From Mesobacillus zeae (lineage in GTDB: Bacteria > Bacillota > Bacilli > Bacillales > Cytobacillaceae): a DNA stretch of 50,540 nt. The stretch lies in NCBI RefSeq assembly GCF_003570705.1, contig NZ_QWVT01000017.1:1-50540 (forward strand), read 5' to 3'. The notes under the pieces are model-generated. The model did no database searches and was not told the origin of the DNA. It saw only the letters and a list, made by a program, of their open reading frames with translations. Shown here in pieces: positions 8,051-17,308 of this stretch; the stretch's first letter is position 1; each line of letters starts with the position of its first letter. Position numbers and translations under genes: made by a program.

Positions 8051-8850
8051 TAAATCACCTTCATTTCTGTTCTGAACTCATCGCCGTTACAGAGGTGTTT
8101 ACCTTTTTTCACGCGGTATTTCCCATTAGCGGTCTTACTCTCAATTTCGATAATGGATGCCACTGTTATCCTGTGCTGAAGCAAACTCATAACATTATAG
8201 CCGCGCACTCCATCCTCATCAAAAGGTTCTGGTGATTGTAATAACCCGGTACTATCTTCTAAACGGAAATGCTCAACCGTGCCCTCTTTGATTGATCTGA
8301 TAACTCTCCCGCCTCGACGATTGTACATAGATGCACCACAATCCTTCACTACCTCGATTAAATTGTTTTCTATGTTCCCTGTGACTGTGTATCCCTTTTT
8401 GTATATCACGTTTTTAGGAAGTTTGAGCTCTAGCAATTTAAAACCCAATACACTAGCCAATCTTTTAATAATGACATCAGCCTTAGTACCAGCTTTAAAG
8501 GTGATAGGTTTTGCTGTTTTCTTCTTTGCTAAATCCTCGCCCTCAAGCATCTTGATAGTAGTCACTTTATCAACCCCTTCACGACGGGTAAAAAAATGGG
8601 ATATTTCCCCTTGAGCGAGCACTCCGTAATCCGATTTATAACCAGCCTGTACAGTAAGAGAGCTGCCTTTTTTAATCCGACTAATTGAGTTTTGCGATAG
8701 GTTGTAAATCATGACACTTGTTTCATTCGGCTTTTCATCATCGTCAAATGGCACTTCAAATTCAATATGGAGTTCACTAGATGTAAATTCCGCTTTATAA
8801 TCTCCAGAAACCTGAATTTTAACGATACGGCCAAATAATTTACCCGTCAT
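8050..8850 (-). CDS. Baseplate hub protein (XkdQ/gpD-like)
   Basis: A baseplate hub protein, related to T4 gp27 and P2 gpD, that carries the spike and lets tail tube cargo pass. The longest frame begins at 8901, but the ATG at 8850 is preceded by GGAGGGG seven bases away and overlaps the upstream gene by only 11 bases, so I take it as the start (266 residues, MTGKLFGRIVKIQVSG). Family features include FEVPFDDDEKPNETSVMIYNLS, a GYKSDYGVLAQGEI segment and a late ADVIIKRLASVLG segment. Confidence 0.85.
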   Translation of the reverse strand: MTGKLFGRIVKIQVSGDYKAEFTSSELHIEFEVPFDDDEKPNETSVMIYNLSQNSISRIKKGSSLTVQAGYKSDYGVLAQGEISHFFTRREGVDKVTTIKMLEGEDLAKKKTAKPITFKAGTKADVIIKRLASVLGFKLLELKLPKNVIYKKGYTVTGNIENNLIEVVKDCGASMYNRRGGRVIRSIKEGTVEHFRLEDSTGLLQSPEPFDEDGVRGYNVMSLLQHRITVASIIEIESKTANGKYRVKKGKHLCNGDEFRTEMKVI

Positions 8851-9202
8851 AACCGTTCCCCTCCAAGCTTGGTTCATCCGGAATGTTAGCCACATTATCA
8901 ATATATAAAAATGTTGTGACCATAAAGTTATCTAAGGTGACCCTGATAGCTTTCCCGGATTCATCCATAGGTACAATGGCCGGAGCTGGCAAACGTTGAT
9001 CTATCAGGTTACTCCACAACGGCCTATTGAGAACTAACTTTTCGCCAATAACAATTGGGATTTGATTGGCGTCGTAAAGATTTATTGTAAAAAAATCAAA
9101 TGATTGATTATAGTTCACTTCAAAAATAAAAGATTCATTACCTAGGTCGATTTCGAATTGCTCAGGTAATGAATCTTTATCAATTGGAATGTAATCGAGC
9201 AT
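8840..9202 (-). CDS. Phage baseplate plug protein
   Basis: A 120-residue protein beginning MLDYIPIDKDSLPEQFEIDLG and containing SFIFEVNYNQSFDFFTINLYD and LVLNRPLWSNL. This is the pattern of the small phage baseplate plug family found between the LysM and hub genes of contractile phages. It probably closes the tail tube until contraction. It is coupled to the hub gene by an 11-base overlap. Confidence 0.85.
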   Translation of the reverse strand: MLDYIPIDKDSLPEQFEIDLGNESFIFEVNYNQSFDFFTINLYDANQIPIVIGEKLVLNRPLWSNLIDQRLPAPAIVPMDESGKAIRVTLDNFMVTTFLYIDNVANIPDEPSLEGNGYDG

Positions 9203-9211
9203 TGAATCACC

Positions 9212-9763
9212 TTATTTCACCCTTAGTTTGACCCCTATTGGAATCCTTCTATCCGGATACTTATTCCATTTCCTTAATTGTGGAATAGATGTTTCGTACT
9301 TTCTTGACAGCCCCCAATAAGTATCACCTGCTTTTACTCTGTGATAAACAGCTTTACTTTTTTTAGTTGGTTTTTTACTAACAGGCTTCTTTTTCCCACT
9401 ATTTTTCACCTTCACCCAGGGGGTTGTCGCAATTCTGATAGTTTGAAGCTTAATAGAGATGTTTGACCCATTTGATATGGAATAATCAACATCACCGTCA
9501 ATACTTAAGATGATGACATTTTTTGCGATATTACGGCCTACGTAAGTAAACATGGTGCCTTTTTTCATTTCTCTCTTTAGGTACTCTTTATCTTCTTTGT
9601 AGTTGGAACCAATTATAGATCCGGAAATTGAAACCTCATCCGGTTTTTCTTGAACGTGATCAGTGAAAGGTATTCCCTTTTCAACAGGGTAGGAAGTGGC
9701 ATCTACAGCACTGGAATCCGATTCTTTTTCAATAAAAAGCTTTACCCTGCCCAGTTTGGCCAT
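9212..9763 (-). CDS. LysM-domain tail protein (XkdP-like)
   Basis: A 183-residue protein. The N-terminal 120 residues form a tail/baseplate domain (GIPFTDHVQEKPDEVSISGSI) that ends in a Lys-rich linker. A single LysM peptidoglycan-binding repeat follows at about 139-182 (YHRVKAGDTYWGLSRKY...WNKYPDRRIPIGVKLRV). In XkdP-type proteins this unit joins the tape measure end of the tube to the baseplate and touches the cell wall. It overlaps the tape measure stop by one base. Confidence 0.92.
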   Translation of the reverse strand: MAKLGRVKLFIEKESDSSAVDATSYPVEKGIPFTDHVQEKPDEVSISGSIIGSNYKEDKEYLKREMKKGTMFTYVGRNIAKNVIILSIDGDVDYSISNGSNISIKLQTIRIATTPWVKVKNSGKKKPVSKKPTKKSKAVYHRVKAGDTYWGLSRKYETSIPQLRKWNKYPDRRIPIGVKLRVK

Positions 9764-12700
9764 TAGACTACCACCCCGCTATCAAAGAGATTAATTAGTT
9801 TTTGGTAGTGCTCATCTAAAGCTTCTTGCACTTGCTGCTTTACTGGCTTACCGCCGGAATTACCGCTAGTTCCGTAAATATTTACTGTCGGTTTGTAATC
9901 AATATAGTACTCATTGGAACCGGAAGAGAATGAATCAACAGTAGGATTGTAGGAACCTGATGCAATTTTCCTGCTTTCACGGTTGTTGAAGATTTCTGTC
10001 CCTTTCCTCAATCGCATCAGCTCTGGACCTTGTTCACCTACCCAAGCCCACTCTGATTTCTTAAGAGGACCATCGGTTCCAGAAGCGTATCCTTTATACC
10101 CACCACCTCGAGCCATACTGAGCATGCCTGGTGTGTTAAATACTGAACCATAACGAGCCTTAATATATCGAATTGCTGCTACAGCATTGTGAACTGGATT
10201 GTAAATGTCATTCATGCCTGGCAATTTATAAGCGCTAAATGTGCTGTTTATTGTCTGAAAAAGGCCTTTACTAGGATGACCAGCTCTAAAATTCGAGTCC
10301 CACAAATTTATTGCCCTTGGGTTATACCCTGACTCCTTCTGCGCCTTCACGAGCATCGCCGGCATCCAACTCATTGGTGTACCAGTTATGCCTAACGCCT
10401 GGGCAATCCATTGCTTTACTTGTGATGGAGCTGCTGCACCACCAGCAAAGGAAGAGCTAAATCCCTCCATCTTCTTTTTCAGAAACTCTGTAGCTTTGCC
10501 TTTCAAAAATTTAACGGACCCCATTCCGAATTGATTGAAAGCACCAGACATTTTCGGAAATTCTACTCCGAACTTTTCAAAAATCTTTAAAGCGAGCTTA
10601 GATGGATTGGAAATGTAAGACCAAACATCTAGGCCAACATCCTTAACCTTTCCTGCGACTTTTTTAGTTCCGTCCCAAAGATCACCTGCAACATTTTTGG
10701 TTCCTTGCCACGCTCGGCTTAGGAAGTTTCCATCAGAACCCTGACCTTTTTTTCCTTTTTTGTAAGCTGGAAATCCTGCTGCTAACAACTCCATGGATTT
10801 CCTAAATGGCATAACTTCTGTCCCTTTAGGCAAATTCATTAAAGTGTCTTTCCCTGGAGATAATCCAATATGTCCTCCCGGTGTCCGGTAGAGTTCCGGA
10901 CCGCCGCCGTCTCCTAAAATAGCTGGGCCACCCGGGTGGAATCCTGTTCCTTTAGCATACTTAGGAGGCTCCCATTGAGGAATAGTAAAATCGATACCGA
11001 TTTTACCCATCGCCCAATTCAAACCACTGGTAGCACCATTTATAACTTTTGCAAAACCTGACACTAGTTTATTGCCAAATGATTTGACACCTTTTAGCGC
11101 TTCGCCGGACATATTCTTTATTCCCTGACCTATTTTCCCCGGCAATGCCTTTGCTGCATCGATAATATTTGAAAACCGAGTAGTTACCGTTTCCTTGATG
11201 AGTGTCATAATTCTGCCGACTGAAGAGTGCATTGCTGAAAATCCTTTAGATACAAATCCCCCTACCGCTTTTACACCACCGAAGAAAATATTCTTCAAAG
11301 TTGACCAAAGAGTAGATATAATAGTCCGCATGCCAGAGAACAGTAGCTTTCCAGCACCAAGAATGCGCCCTACAAACAATAGATTCACATAATTCCATAC
11401 AAATTGAATGGCGCCAAAGAATACTTCTTTGATACCTTCCCACATCTTACTGAAATCACCAGTAAACAGCCCTGAGAAGATTTTCACCAGGCCCATTATA
11501 ATATTCAGGGCACCGTTTATGACCCCTTTGATGTTTCCCCAAACGGATTTTATCAATCCTAATACCAAAGGCCATACAGCTTGCATGATAGCCCAGACAA
11601 AACCCATAACAAACTTGACTACCGCAACTATTGGAGTGAAGAAATTTTTCGCTGCCTGAAGGATCTGGGCGCCGTTCTCGTTCCAGAATTTTTTAAGCTG
11701 AGATAGCTTTTCACCCGCAAATGAAGTGATTGCAGCCATCGCCTGCATGAGATATGGACGGATAAAACCCCATACAGAGACTGCAGCAGACTTAATTGAG
11801 TTCCACCCGCTAATGACCGCGTTACGGAAAGTCTCAGAACGTGTCCATAAAAGATAAAAGCCTGCTGCTAATGCAATAATTGCAACGGTAACCAAGGCTG
11901 CTGTTCCTGCTGTGGCCGCTAAGCCTTCTACAACTGGTTTGATTACTGTCCAGGCCGCCGCAAAAGCAGCTTTCATGCCCATAACATATCCAATTCCGAT
12001 TGCTAAAGGCGTAAGAAATAATAAAATTGTTGTAAGAAGATAAACAAACATACCAGCAATCTTGGTAATCCAAGGGCTAATTTCATTCAGCTTTTGAACG
12101 AATTCTCCAACCTTTGTCCCCATATCAACCATTTTAGAAGCAAGAAATCCCCATAGTTCCACAAACGGAGCAAGGGCATCTGCCCAGGTACTTTTGAAGT
12201 TTTCCCACGACTGTCCAAGAGGTTTGATGCTATTTTGCAAATCTTTTATTTTGTTATCAGTTTCCTGCTTCAGTTTAGAAAGCTCATCAGTTGCCTGAGT
12301 CCTGGCAAGCGCCATTTTATCGCGCCAGGTTCCAACGTACTTGTCTAATTCAGGACGGCTCATACTATCCAAAGTCTTAATCTGTCCAGCAGCTGCCGGC
12401 CCTGCCTTTTGGAGTTCTTTTAAAAGCCCTTCATCAACACCTTTTTTAGTAAGGCTTGAAAGACCATTTCTCCAAGTTTGCATAGCTTTCAACTGGCTAT
12501 CCAATGCTGTTTGAAGGTCGCTGCCTCTGACCTTAGGTATGGATACCTTCTCAAACAAATCTACAAAATATGCAATTTCATTTACTCGATCCTGCCAGGC
12601 ATCCTTATAAACTTTAGTTAGTCGTGCTTGTTCAGCACGTACATCCGAAGGATCAGGACCTAAAGCAGAATGGGCCATAACAGCAGTGAATCCAAGCCAA

Positions 12701-13482
12701 GCGATGCTTAGGATCATAAGAAGAGCTTGTTGTCTCATAATTCCCTGATTAATAAGCCGTACCTGATCCTGCAAAGCTTTCATGCTGGCATTCGGCCCGA
12801 GTATTTGAAGTGCCAATGATGCTGCGTTTCCCGACCGAGCCATGCGGTCCAGACCATCTGTAACCTTTAACAACGGCTTATTAACCTTGTATATCGCTCC
12901 ACCCATACGGTCGTAGTTATCGCTGATTTTGGAGCTTTGGCTGCTCATGGCAGACATAGTGGCTACTGTTTGGATAAAACCCTGTTTCATTGACTGATTA
13001 CTATTAATCATCTGGTCTGTAATCTTCTTATGAGTTTTACCAAGTTTAGTGATTTCCTTCATGAAATCATTGGTAGAACCCTGATAATGTCCCATCTGCA
13101 TGCCGAGCTTTCGCATATCATTTTTGGAATTCATTAATTCCATCCGATATTTTTTCATATCATTATGATTACGAATCATCGACTGCTGCATATCTTTGGA
13201 CATGCTTGACCATTCATTCGCCAACTGGTGAGCACTAATACCGGATGTCCTGGCCAATTGCCGGATAAAATCCATTTGACGGGTGACTTCTTTATTAAAG
13301 GTTTTAGTTTCCTTGATCATATCGCCCATGGCAGAGTCGTAAGTTTTTTGCATCTTCTGGACTCCAGGATTCATCCCTTTTGTCTTTCTTGAGAGCTCAT
13401 CCATCTCTTTGTTTATCTCTGAGACAGGTGATTTTTCTATGCCAAATCCAAGCTCAACAACCATGCTCCGCAGTGCTTCCAT
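9763..13482 (-). CDS. Tape measure protein with lytic transglycosylase domain
   Basis: The 1239-residue tail length ruler. The first 250 residues are charged, coiled-coil helices. A central region carries several hydrophobic helices (for example ALLMILSIAWLGFTAVMAHS and TAALVTVAIIALAAGFYLLW), expected for a protein that is ejected and inserts in the membrane. At about 1030-1120 lies an SLT-type transglycosylase domain: MLVKAQKESGYNPRAIN with the catalytic Glu, SKGLFQTINSTFSAY, and NAVAAIRYIKARYG. Typical VGEQGPELMRLRKGTEIF and PKGTEVMPF segments are also present. The start follows AAAGGAGGGGG. Confidence 0.95.
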   Translation of the reverse strand: MEALRSMVVELGFGIEKSPVSEINKEMDELSRKTKGMNPGVQKMQKTYDSAMGDMIKETKTFNKEVTRQMDFIRQLARTSGISAHQLANEWSSMSKDMQQSMIRNHNDMKKYRMELMNSKNDMRKLGMQMGHYQGSTNDFMKEITKLGKTHKKITDQMINSNQSMKQGFIQTVATMSAMSSQSSKISDNYDRMGGAIYKVNKPLLKVTDGLDRMARSGNAASLALQILGPNASMKALQDQVRLINQGIMRQQALLMILSIAWLGFTAVMAHSALGPDPSDVRAEQARLTKVYKDAWQDRVNEIAYFVDLFEKVSIPKVRGSDLQTALDSQLKAMQTWRNGLSSLTKKGVDEGLLKELQKAGPAAAGQIKTLDSMSRPELDKYVGTWRDKMALARTQATDELSKLKQETDNKIKDLQNSIKPLGQSWENFKSTWADALAPFVELWGFLASKMVDMGTKVGEFVQKLNEISPWITKIAGMFVYLLTTILLFLTPLAIGIGYVMGMKAAFAAAWTVIKPVVEGLAATAGTAALVTVAIIALAAGFYLLWTRSETFRNAVISGWNSIKSAAVSVWGFIRPYLMQAMAAITSFAGEKLSQLKKFWNENGAQILQAAKNFFTPIVAVVKFVMGFVWAIMQAVWPLVLGLIKSVWGNIKGVINGALNIIMGLVKIFSGLFTGDFSKMWEGIKEVFFGAIQFVWNYVNLLFVGRILGAGKLLFSGMRTIISTLWSTLKNIFFGGVKAVGGFVSKGFSAMHSSVGRIMTLIKETVTTRFSNIIDAAKALPGKIGQGIKNMSGEALKGVKSFGNKLVSGFAKVINGATSGLNWAMGKIGIDFTIPQWEPPKYAKGTGFHPGGPAILGDGGGPELYRTPGGHIGLSPGKDTLMNLPKGTEVMPFRKSMELLAAGFPAYKKGKKGQGSDGNFLSRAWQGTKNVAGDLWDGTKKVAGKVKDVGLDVWSYISNPSKLALKIFEKFGVEFPKMSGAFNQFGMGSVKFLKGKATEFLKKKMEGFSSSFAGGAAAPSQVKQWIAQALGITGTPMSWMPAMLVKAQKESGYNPRAINLWDSNFRAGHPSKGLFQTINSTFSAYKLPGMNDIYNPVHNAVAAIRYIKARYGSVFNTPGMLSMARGGGYKGYASGTDGPLKKSEWAWVGEQGPELMRLRKGTEIFNNRESRKIASGSYNPTVDSFSSGSNEYYIDYKPTVNIYGTSGNSGGKPVKQQVQEALDEHYQKLINLFDSGVVV

Positions 13483-13515
13483 ACCACCCCCTCCTTTCTT
13501 TTGAATTTAGCAATA

Positions 13516-13764
13516 CTATCTTCTACGAGGCCGTTTTGGTTTGCTACTCGAGTTAATCGCTGCTTCTTCTTTCTTACCGTTAATGTCGATTGCCATGTTT
13601 GCCTTTAGTAATTGATGTCTGGACATTTGTATGGCTTCGCTATAGGTGATGACTTTGGCAACGATAGGCCGCCAAAACCACCACTCCTTTTCGACTTCTT
13701 GTTTTAACTTGGTTTCGCTAAAGCTGTTATTTTCCTGTTCTAAGAAAGGAAAGCGCTTCTTTGA
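13516..13764 (-). CDS. Frameshift extension of tail assembly chaperone (gpGT-like)
   Basis: An open frame of 82 codons without a usable start codon near its beginning, ending at TAG 13516-13518. It overlaps the end of the upstream chaperone gene by 38 bases and sits in the +1 (equally -2) frame. It codes a basic peptide with EKEWWFWRPIVAKV and ends KPKRPRRR. In contractile and siphophages the second tail chaperone is made exactly here, directly before the tape measure, by programmed frameshifting. I infer a fusion product of about 155 residues. Slip candidates in the overlap include CTT AGA and the final AAA TAA. Confidence 0.7.
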   Translation of the reverse strand, partial: SKKRFPFLEQENNSFSETKLKQEVEKEWWFWRPIVAKVITYSEAIQMSRHQLLKANMAIDINGKKEEAAINSSSKPKRPRRR

Positions 13765-13987
13765 TTACCTCTTCCAAACCATCGTTTTCATCGAAATAAT
13801 CGAAAGATACTTTTGGGTCAACAACGATATGTTTGAACACCTCATCAGCTGTCTTTTCAGAAGACGGCACGCCATTATCCTGAGTAATACGGTCTTGAAT
13901 CCTCATGTATTCACGGGATCCAGGATGCTGTAATGTGTAGTCAATTCCTTCAACAGTAATTGTTTTCTGAGTTCCGATTTTAGCCAT
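13727..13987 (-). CDS. Tail assembly chaperone (gpG/XkdN-like)
   Basis: An 86-residue protein, MAKIGTQKTITVEGIDYTLQ and onward, with an acidic helical C-terminal half. I use the ATG at 13987, preceded by GGGAGAG, rather than the longer frame to 14074, which reads through the intergenic region. Size, acidity and position between tube and tape measure match XkdN/gpG chaperones, which coat the tape measure during tail assembly. The last 13 codons overlap the frameshift extension. Confidence 0.85.
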   Translation of the reverse strand: MAKIGTQKTITVEGIDYTLQHPGSREYMRIQDRITQDNGVPSSEKTADEVFKHIVVDPKVSFDYFDENDGLEEVIKEALSFLRTGK

Positions 13988-14079
13988 TTTAAAAATCTCT
14001 CCCTTTAAATGTAAATTAAATAAAGCAGCCCGATTGGACTGCCTTGATCGATTATTCAGCTTGCGTTTAGCCACTTAAA

Positions 14080-14475
14080 TCACTCTTCTGTGTAATCAAA
14101 AACCTGGAATTCGAATTCCCGGGAACTTGCTTCATCTCCGATTTCCTTTGATGGTGTTTTCTTTACCCGAGCCCTTGTTCCGCCGGCTTTTTCTTTTTGC
14201 GTGCCATCGTTATAGTTGACCCAGATTGGAAACTCTTCTTTCGACTTAGCCTTGTCCATTAAAAAACGATAGGACGGTGACGTCTGAGAAAGTGTGATTG
14301 TAATTGTCCCAAGAGGATTATTAATCTCTGAGATAATCGGTTCACCTTGAGCACTCACCTTTGTACTAAAGAACTCCTCGTCCTTTTCTGCACTGATAAA
14401 GCTCCCTTCATCGAACCCCGTAATAAACCGGCTGTCTACACTGACAGTGGCATATGCTGCATTATAAGTACTCAT
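14080..14475 (-). CDS. Tail tube protein (DUF3277/XkdM-like)
   Basis: A 131-residue, beta-rich protein directly after the sheath gene and before the chaperones, the fixed place of the tail tube in contractile phages. It contains YATVSVDSRFITGFDEGSFI, the segment PLGTITITLSQTSPSYRFL and a C-terminal SREFEFQVFDY. I think it belongs to the DUF3277-type phage tube family; the assignment is by pattern and position. Confidence 0.85.
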   Translation of the reverse strand: MSTYNAAYATVSVDSRFITGFDEGSFISAEKDEEFFSTKVSAQGEPIISEINNPLGTITITLSQTSPSYRFLMDKAKSKEEFPIWVNYNDGTQKEKAGGTRARVKKTPSKEIGDEASSREFEFQVFDYTEE

Positions 14476-14490
14476 GTTTATTTACCTCCC

Positions 14491-15501
14491 CTAAGCTAGT
14501 ATTTCACCCTGAATTTTCGCCTCATGAATGGCTCCTGCAAGCTCAAAGCTAAAAGCCAAACCACCATATATGCGTTTTGACATTTCCTCTGCAGGCAACT
14601 CTTCCCGACTTTTTGCTGTTACCGTATAAAGGGGCTTTCCGTCTGCATTTTCAGCAATAATCCCATTAATAAATCCTTGTTGAAGTACAGTTGTAATTTG
14701 ATCATCTAACAGATTGATTCCTCTATGGTCAAAAGGAATTTTGCCATTGTTTGCGAAGGCAGATTGAATACTATTTTCGATATTGACTTTGATCCACGAT
14801 TTCCCGTGCATGACATCAATGTACTCTTTGCTTGCAACAATTCCTTCACTCGTTTGGGGAGTTCCAGCCTTATTAACATAAGCAATGGCCCCATCTTCAT
14901 GAATGAGGCCAAGTTCTGTTGAATCAACATCAATTGGAGTTATTCCTGTCAGAGTTTTAAACTTCCAAGTAATAGATCCTACTGTTTGACTGCCAAGTTC
15001 ACCTACAAGTGCAGCATCAACTTCTTGATTCACGATAGGATGGTAAAAGTTAATGATGTAATCATACGCATTAGACTTAAAAGCATTTCGGCTTTCAGAA
15101 TCAATAGTTTTAGCTACATACATTTTAAATTTCTTTGCTTCAATAAAATCTGCCACAGCAATTTGTTCAGCTAGATCAGCATCAGCAGTTAGGACAAAAA
15201 ACCAATCCTTATCGTAGTATTCTGCTACCGCACCGGCTGGGCTTGAAATTCCTCCTGTAGCAGCAGGATCATATGTTGCAATTGTTAATGAAGCAGGGCG
15301 ATGTTTTTGAGCGAATACTGCAGCTGCTTTCTTGTATGCTGTAGTTGTCTCAACAAAGTCTTCTTTCACCGCTGTAATGTCCGTAAACTTTTTTATTGTA
15401 CTGGTGCCTGTTTTTTCAGTCAGGATAAGTGGGTTCCCTAGACCGACCAATCCAGATGGCTTTACCAGGTCAATCGTTACAGTAACGTCTGATAATGGCA
15501 T
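14491..15501 (-). CDS. Tail sheath protein, DUF3383 family
   Basis: The contractile sheath subunit, 336 residues. It starts MPLSDVTVTIDLVKP and contains the segment GLGNPLILTEKTG, a repeated VKEDFVETTTAYKKAAAVF helix, an ASLTIATYDP strand and the C-terminal KSREELPAEEMSKRIYGGL. This is the layout of DUF3383 proteins, which are sheaths in Mu-like and Clostridium or Bacillus myophages. Its presence is the clearest sign that the virion is a myovirus. A ribosome site AGGAGG lies upstream. Confidence 0.9.
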   Translation of the reverse strand: MPLSDVTVTIDLVKPSGLVGLGNPLILTEKTGTSTIKKFTDITAVKEDFVETTTAYKKAAAVFAQKHRPASLTIATYDPAATGGISSPAGAVAEYYDKDWFFVLTADADLAEQIAVADFIEAKKFKMYVAKTIDSESRNAFKSNAYDYIINFYHPIVNQEVDAALVGELGSQTVGSITWKFKTLTGITPIDVDSTELGLIHEDGAIAYVNKAGTPQTSEGIVASKEYIDVMHGKSWIKVNIENSIQSAFANNGKIPFDHRGINLLDDQITTVLQQGFINGIIAENADGKPLYTVTAKSREELPAEEMSKRIYGGLAFSFELAGAIHEAKIQGEILA

Positions 15502-15502
15502 A

Positions 15503-15988
15503 CTAAATACCTCCTATATTTATAGTTTCGATAGTTTCTGCCAGCTGACGGATCTGTTCGCTCGTTGCCCTGAGCTGAACATCGAAACCATGTTTGTACT
15601 CATATTCGTCTACTAAAAATGTTGTCCGATCTTGGATATTTCCCACTGAAACAACAGCCATGTTTTTATCCCTGATAAATCCCTGGCCTAAAAAAAGAAA
15701 CCACTGATGGACCTTATAGGCCGATTCAATCGTGGTTTCTACATTTCCCGCATAAAAGCTAAAGGAAATAGTGAATTTATATTGTTCAGTCCGCTTTTCA
15801 AAAATTGATGTTCCTTCTTTATATTGAGTGACCGCCCCCCTCCCTCTTCCCTTGATATAAGGAGAAGTAAGGTTGTAGATGCCAAAAGGGCGAGCTGGCT
15901 GTGGGGCTATTGTATTACCCTTTACAATTTGAACGCCTGTATCCAGTTTAATACGAGCAATTACCTCTTTAATTATCGCTAGATTCAT
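15503..15988 (-). CDS. Tail completion/neck protein
   Basis: A protein of about 161 residues, MNLAIIKEVIARIKLDTGVQIVKG, that resembles the LIC_12616-like phage neck terminator family. The long frame begins at a TTG (16006) that lies inside the ribosome site GAGGTGG. The ATG at 15988 is therefore the probable start, overlapping the upstream gene by 20 bases. It lies between the head-tail connectors and the sheath gene and probably caps the tail. Confidence 0.8.
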   Translation of the reverse strand: MNLAIIKEVIARIKLDTGVQIVKGNTIAPQPARPFGIYNLTSPYIKGRGRGAVTQYKEGTSIFEKRTEQYKFTISFSFYAGNVETTIESAYKVHQWFLFLGQGFIRDKNMAVVSVGNIQDRTTFLVDEYEYKHGFDVQLRATSEQIRQLAETIETINIGGI

Positions 15989-16328
15989 TGCCTGCCCACC
16001 TCGCAATATAGGCGTTTACGTCCGTATATTCACTTAAATCTTTAAAGTTTTGCACGGTGTATGTGGTGTTCTTATACCTGACTTTCTGGCCTTCAACGAC
16101 AGAATAAACGGTTAGGATTTTCCTGTCTTTCACACTGTATGTGCCATTTTCCGCATACCTTAAATCATCATCAGAAAACGGAAGAATCACTCCTGTCATC
16201 TCTACAGGAGCAATCACACCAGGCTCCCAATCTCCCCCATCTGTCCAGTGCCCATCACCTGCAGCATATGCAGTAAACGGAACACTGTATTGATCGAGCA
16301 GGCTTTTAAAAGACATCATCTCAGGCAT
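15969..16328 (-). CDS. Head-tail connector/stopper-like protein
   Basis: A 119-residue protein with a small beta-barrel pattern: VEMTGVILPFSDDDLRYAENGTYSVKDRKIL and GQKVRYKNTTYTVQNFKDLSEYTDVNAY, each read in parts. The KVRYKNTTYTV...DLSEY phrase is typical of phage head completion (stopper) proteins. It overlaps both neighbours by 8-20 bases. The function is inferred from this and its position between DUF4054 and the tail completion gene. Confidence 0.72.
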   Translation of the reverse strand: MPEMMSFKSLLDQYSVPFTAYAAGDGHWTDGGDWEPGVIAPVEMTGVILPFSDDDLRYAENGTYSVKDRKILTVYSVVEGQKVRYKNTTYTVQNFKDLSEYTDVNAYIARWAGNESSDN

Positions 16329-16950
16329 TTTTCTCCACCACTTTCCATGTGACTCGAGACCTCAAACCACCAGTGTCAATCAAGGGATTAGAAGATCCTT
16401 TATTGGCAACCGTACTTTCCGAGTTTGCCGGATTCTTCATGCTGGTCATTTTCTCTTGAATATCGGCCGCAACTTTCGCCCCTAATCTTTCGTACAGGGT
16501 CTGCACGTCCATTTTACGAGCAAGTACTTGGTTGACCATCCCTTGCATAAAACGAACCCATTCATCATTTTTTTCATCGAATGTTGAACGCATGAAGGAA
16601 CGCTCTGGTATGGTTACGGACTTCTTCAGTACAAAAAGTACCTCAAAACCATCTTTCCCTTTCGGTATAGCCAATACGTCCGTCCCTTTCGGTCTGAAAA
16701 TACCAGGGAAGTCCGCAGCGCTTTTTCCATAAGCTTTAGGACTTACTGGGATAGTCAGCGCAGCTGCACTCTTTGGCTTGATGGTCATCCCGTATTCATG
16801 CACATTTGCGATCATGGCATAGAAAGAGTCATCTTCTCCGAAAATCCCAATTTCGACCGAATGACTGTTCAACTCATCAAGGATTTTCATCAGACGCCCA
16901 GTGTTATCTACAGAATTGGTTATCTTGGCATAGGCCTTTTTTCTGACCAT
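16321..16950 (-). CDS. Virion morphogenesis protein (HK97 gp10/Mu gpG-like)
   Basis: A 209-residue protein with VEIGIFGEDDSFYAMIANVHEYG and ERSFMRSTFDEKNDEW, the pattern of tail-completion or neck proteins of the HK97 gp10/Mu gpG class, and a C-terminal IDTGGLRSRVTW that is highly typical of them. It probably shapes the neck between head and tail. It lies two bases from the DUF4054 connector gene. Confidence 0.82.
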   Translation of the reverse strand: MVRKKAYAKITNSVDNTGRLMKILDELNSHSVEIGIFGEDDSFYAMIANVHEYGMTIKPKSAAALTIPVSPKAYGKSAADFPGIFRPKGTDVLAIPKGKDGFEVLFVLKKSVTIPERSFMRSTFDEKNDEWVRFMQGMVNQVLARKMDVQTLYERLGAKVAADIQEKMTSMKNPANSESTVANKGSSNPLIDTGGLRSRVTWKVVEKNA

Positions 16951-16951
16951 G

Positions 16952-17296
16952 TTAAAGCACCGTTAGATTCAGCTTTTTGCGATCGGTCCCAGAAAGGCTG
17001 TTTAAAATGCGTTGATATTCCAACCCGAATGAAGTTGATTCCAATGCAGTTCCACCTGAACCAGAATCACTGTAGGTTCTTTCGATGACGTCTACCTTTT
17101 CTTTCACAACTTTCCTGACGTCCATGGACGCCAGGTGTGCTGCCAGATAACGTGTAAGCCTCTCTCTTTGATCGTCGGGAATAGTTAAAGAGGATACCTC
17201 AAGAGTGGCATCCTCAATAAGCATGTTCAGTTGAACATCCGTTAAGGAGGCAAACTCCTTACTCATAGACCGGACACGGTCTAATGTGGTTGTCAT
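16952..17296 (-). CDS. Head-tail adaptor, DUF4054 family
   Basis: A 114-residue helical protein, LDRVRSMSKEFASLTDVQL...LIEDATLEV, followed by RERLTRYLAAHLASMDV. This four-helix adaptor pattern matches DUF4054 phage proteins, which bind the portal like SPP1 gp15. It follows the capsid block, as adaptor genes usually do. Confidence 0.85.
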   Translation of the reverse strand: MTTTLDRVRSMSKEFASLTDVQLNMLIEDATLEVSSLTIPDDQRERLTRYLAAHLASMDVRKVVKEKVDVIERTYSDSGSGGTALESTSFGLEYQRILNSLSGTDRKKLNLTVL

Positions 17297-17308
17297 TGAA
17301 TCTTCCCC

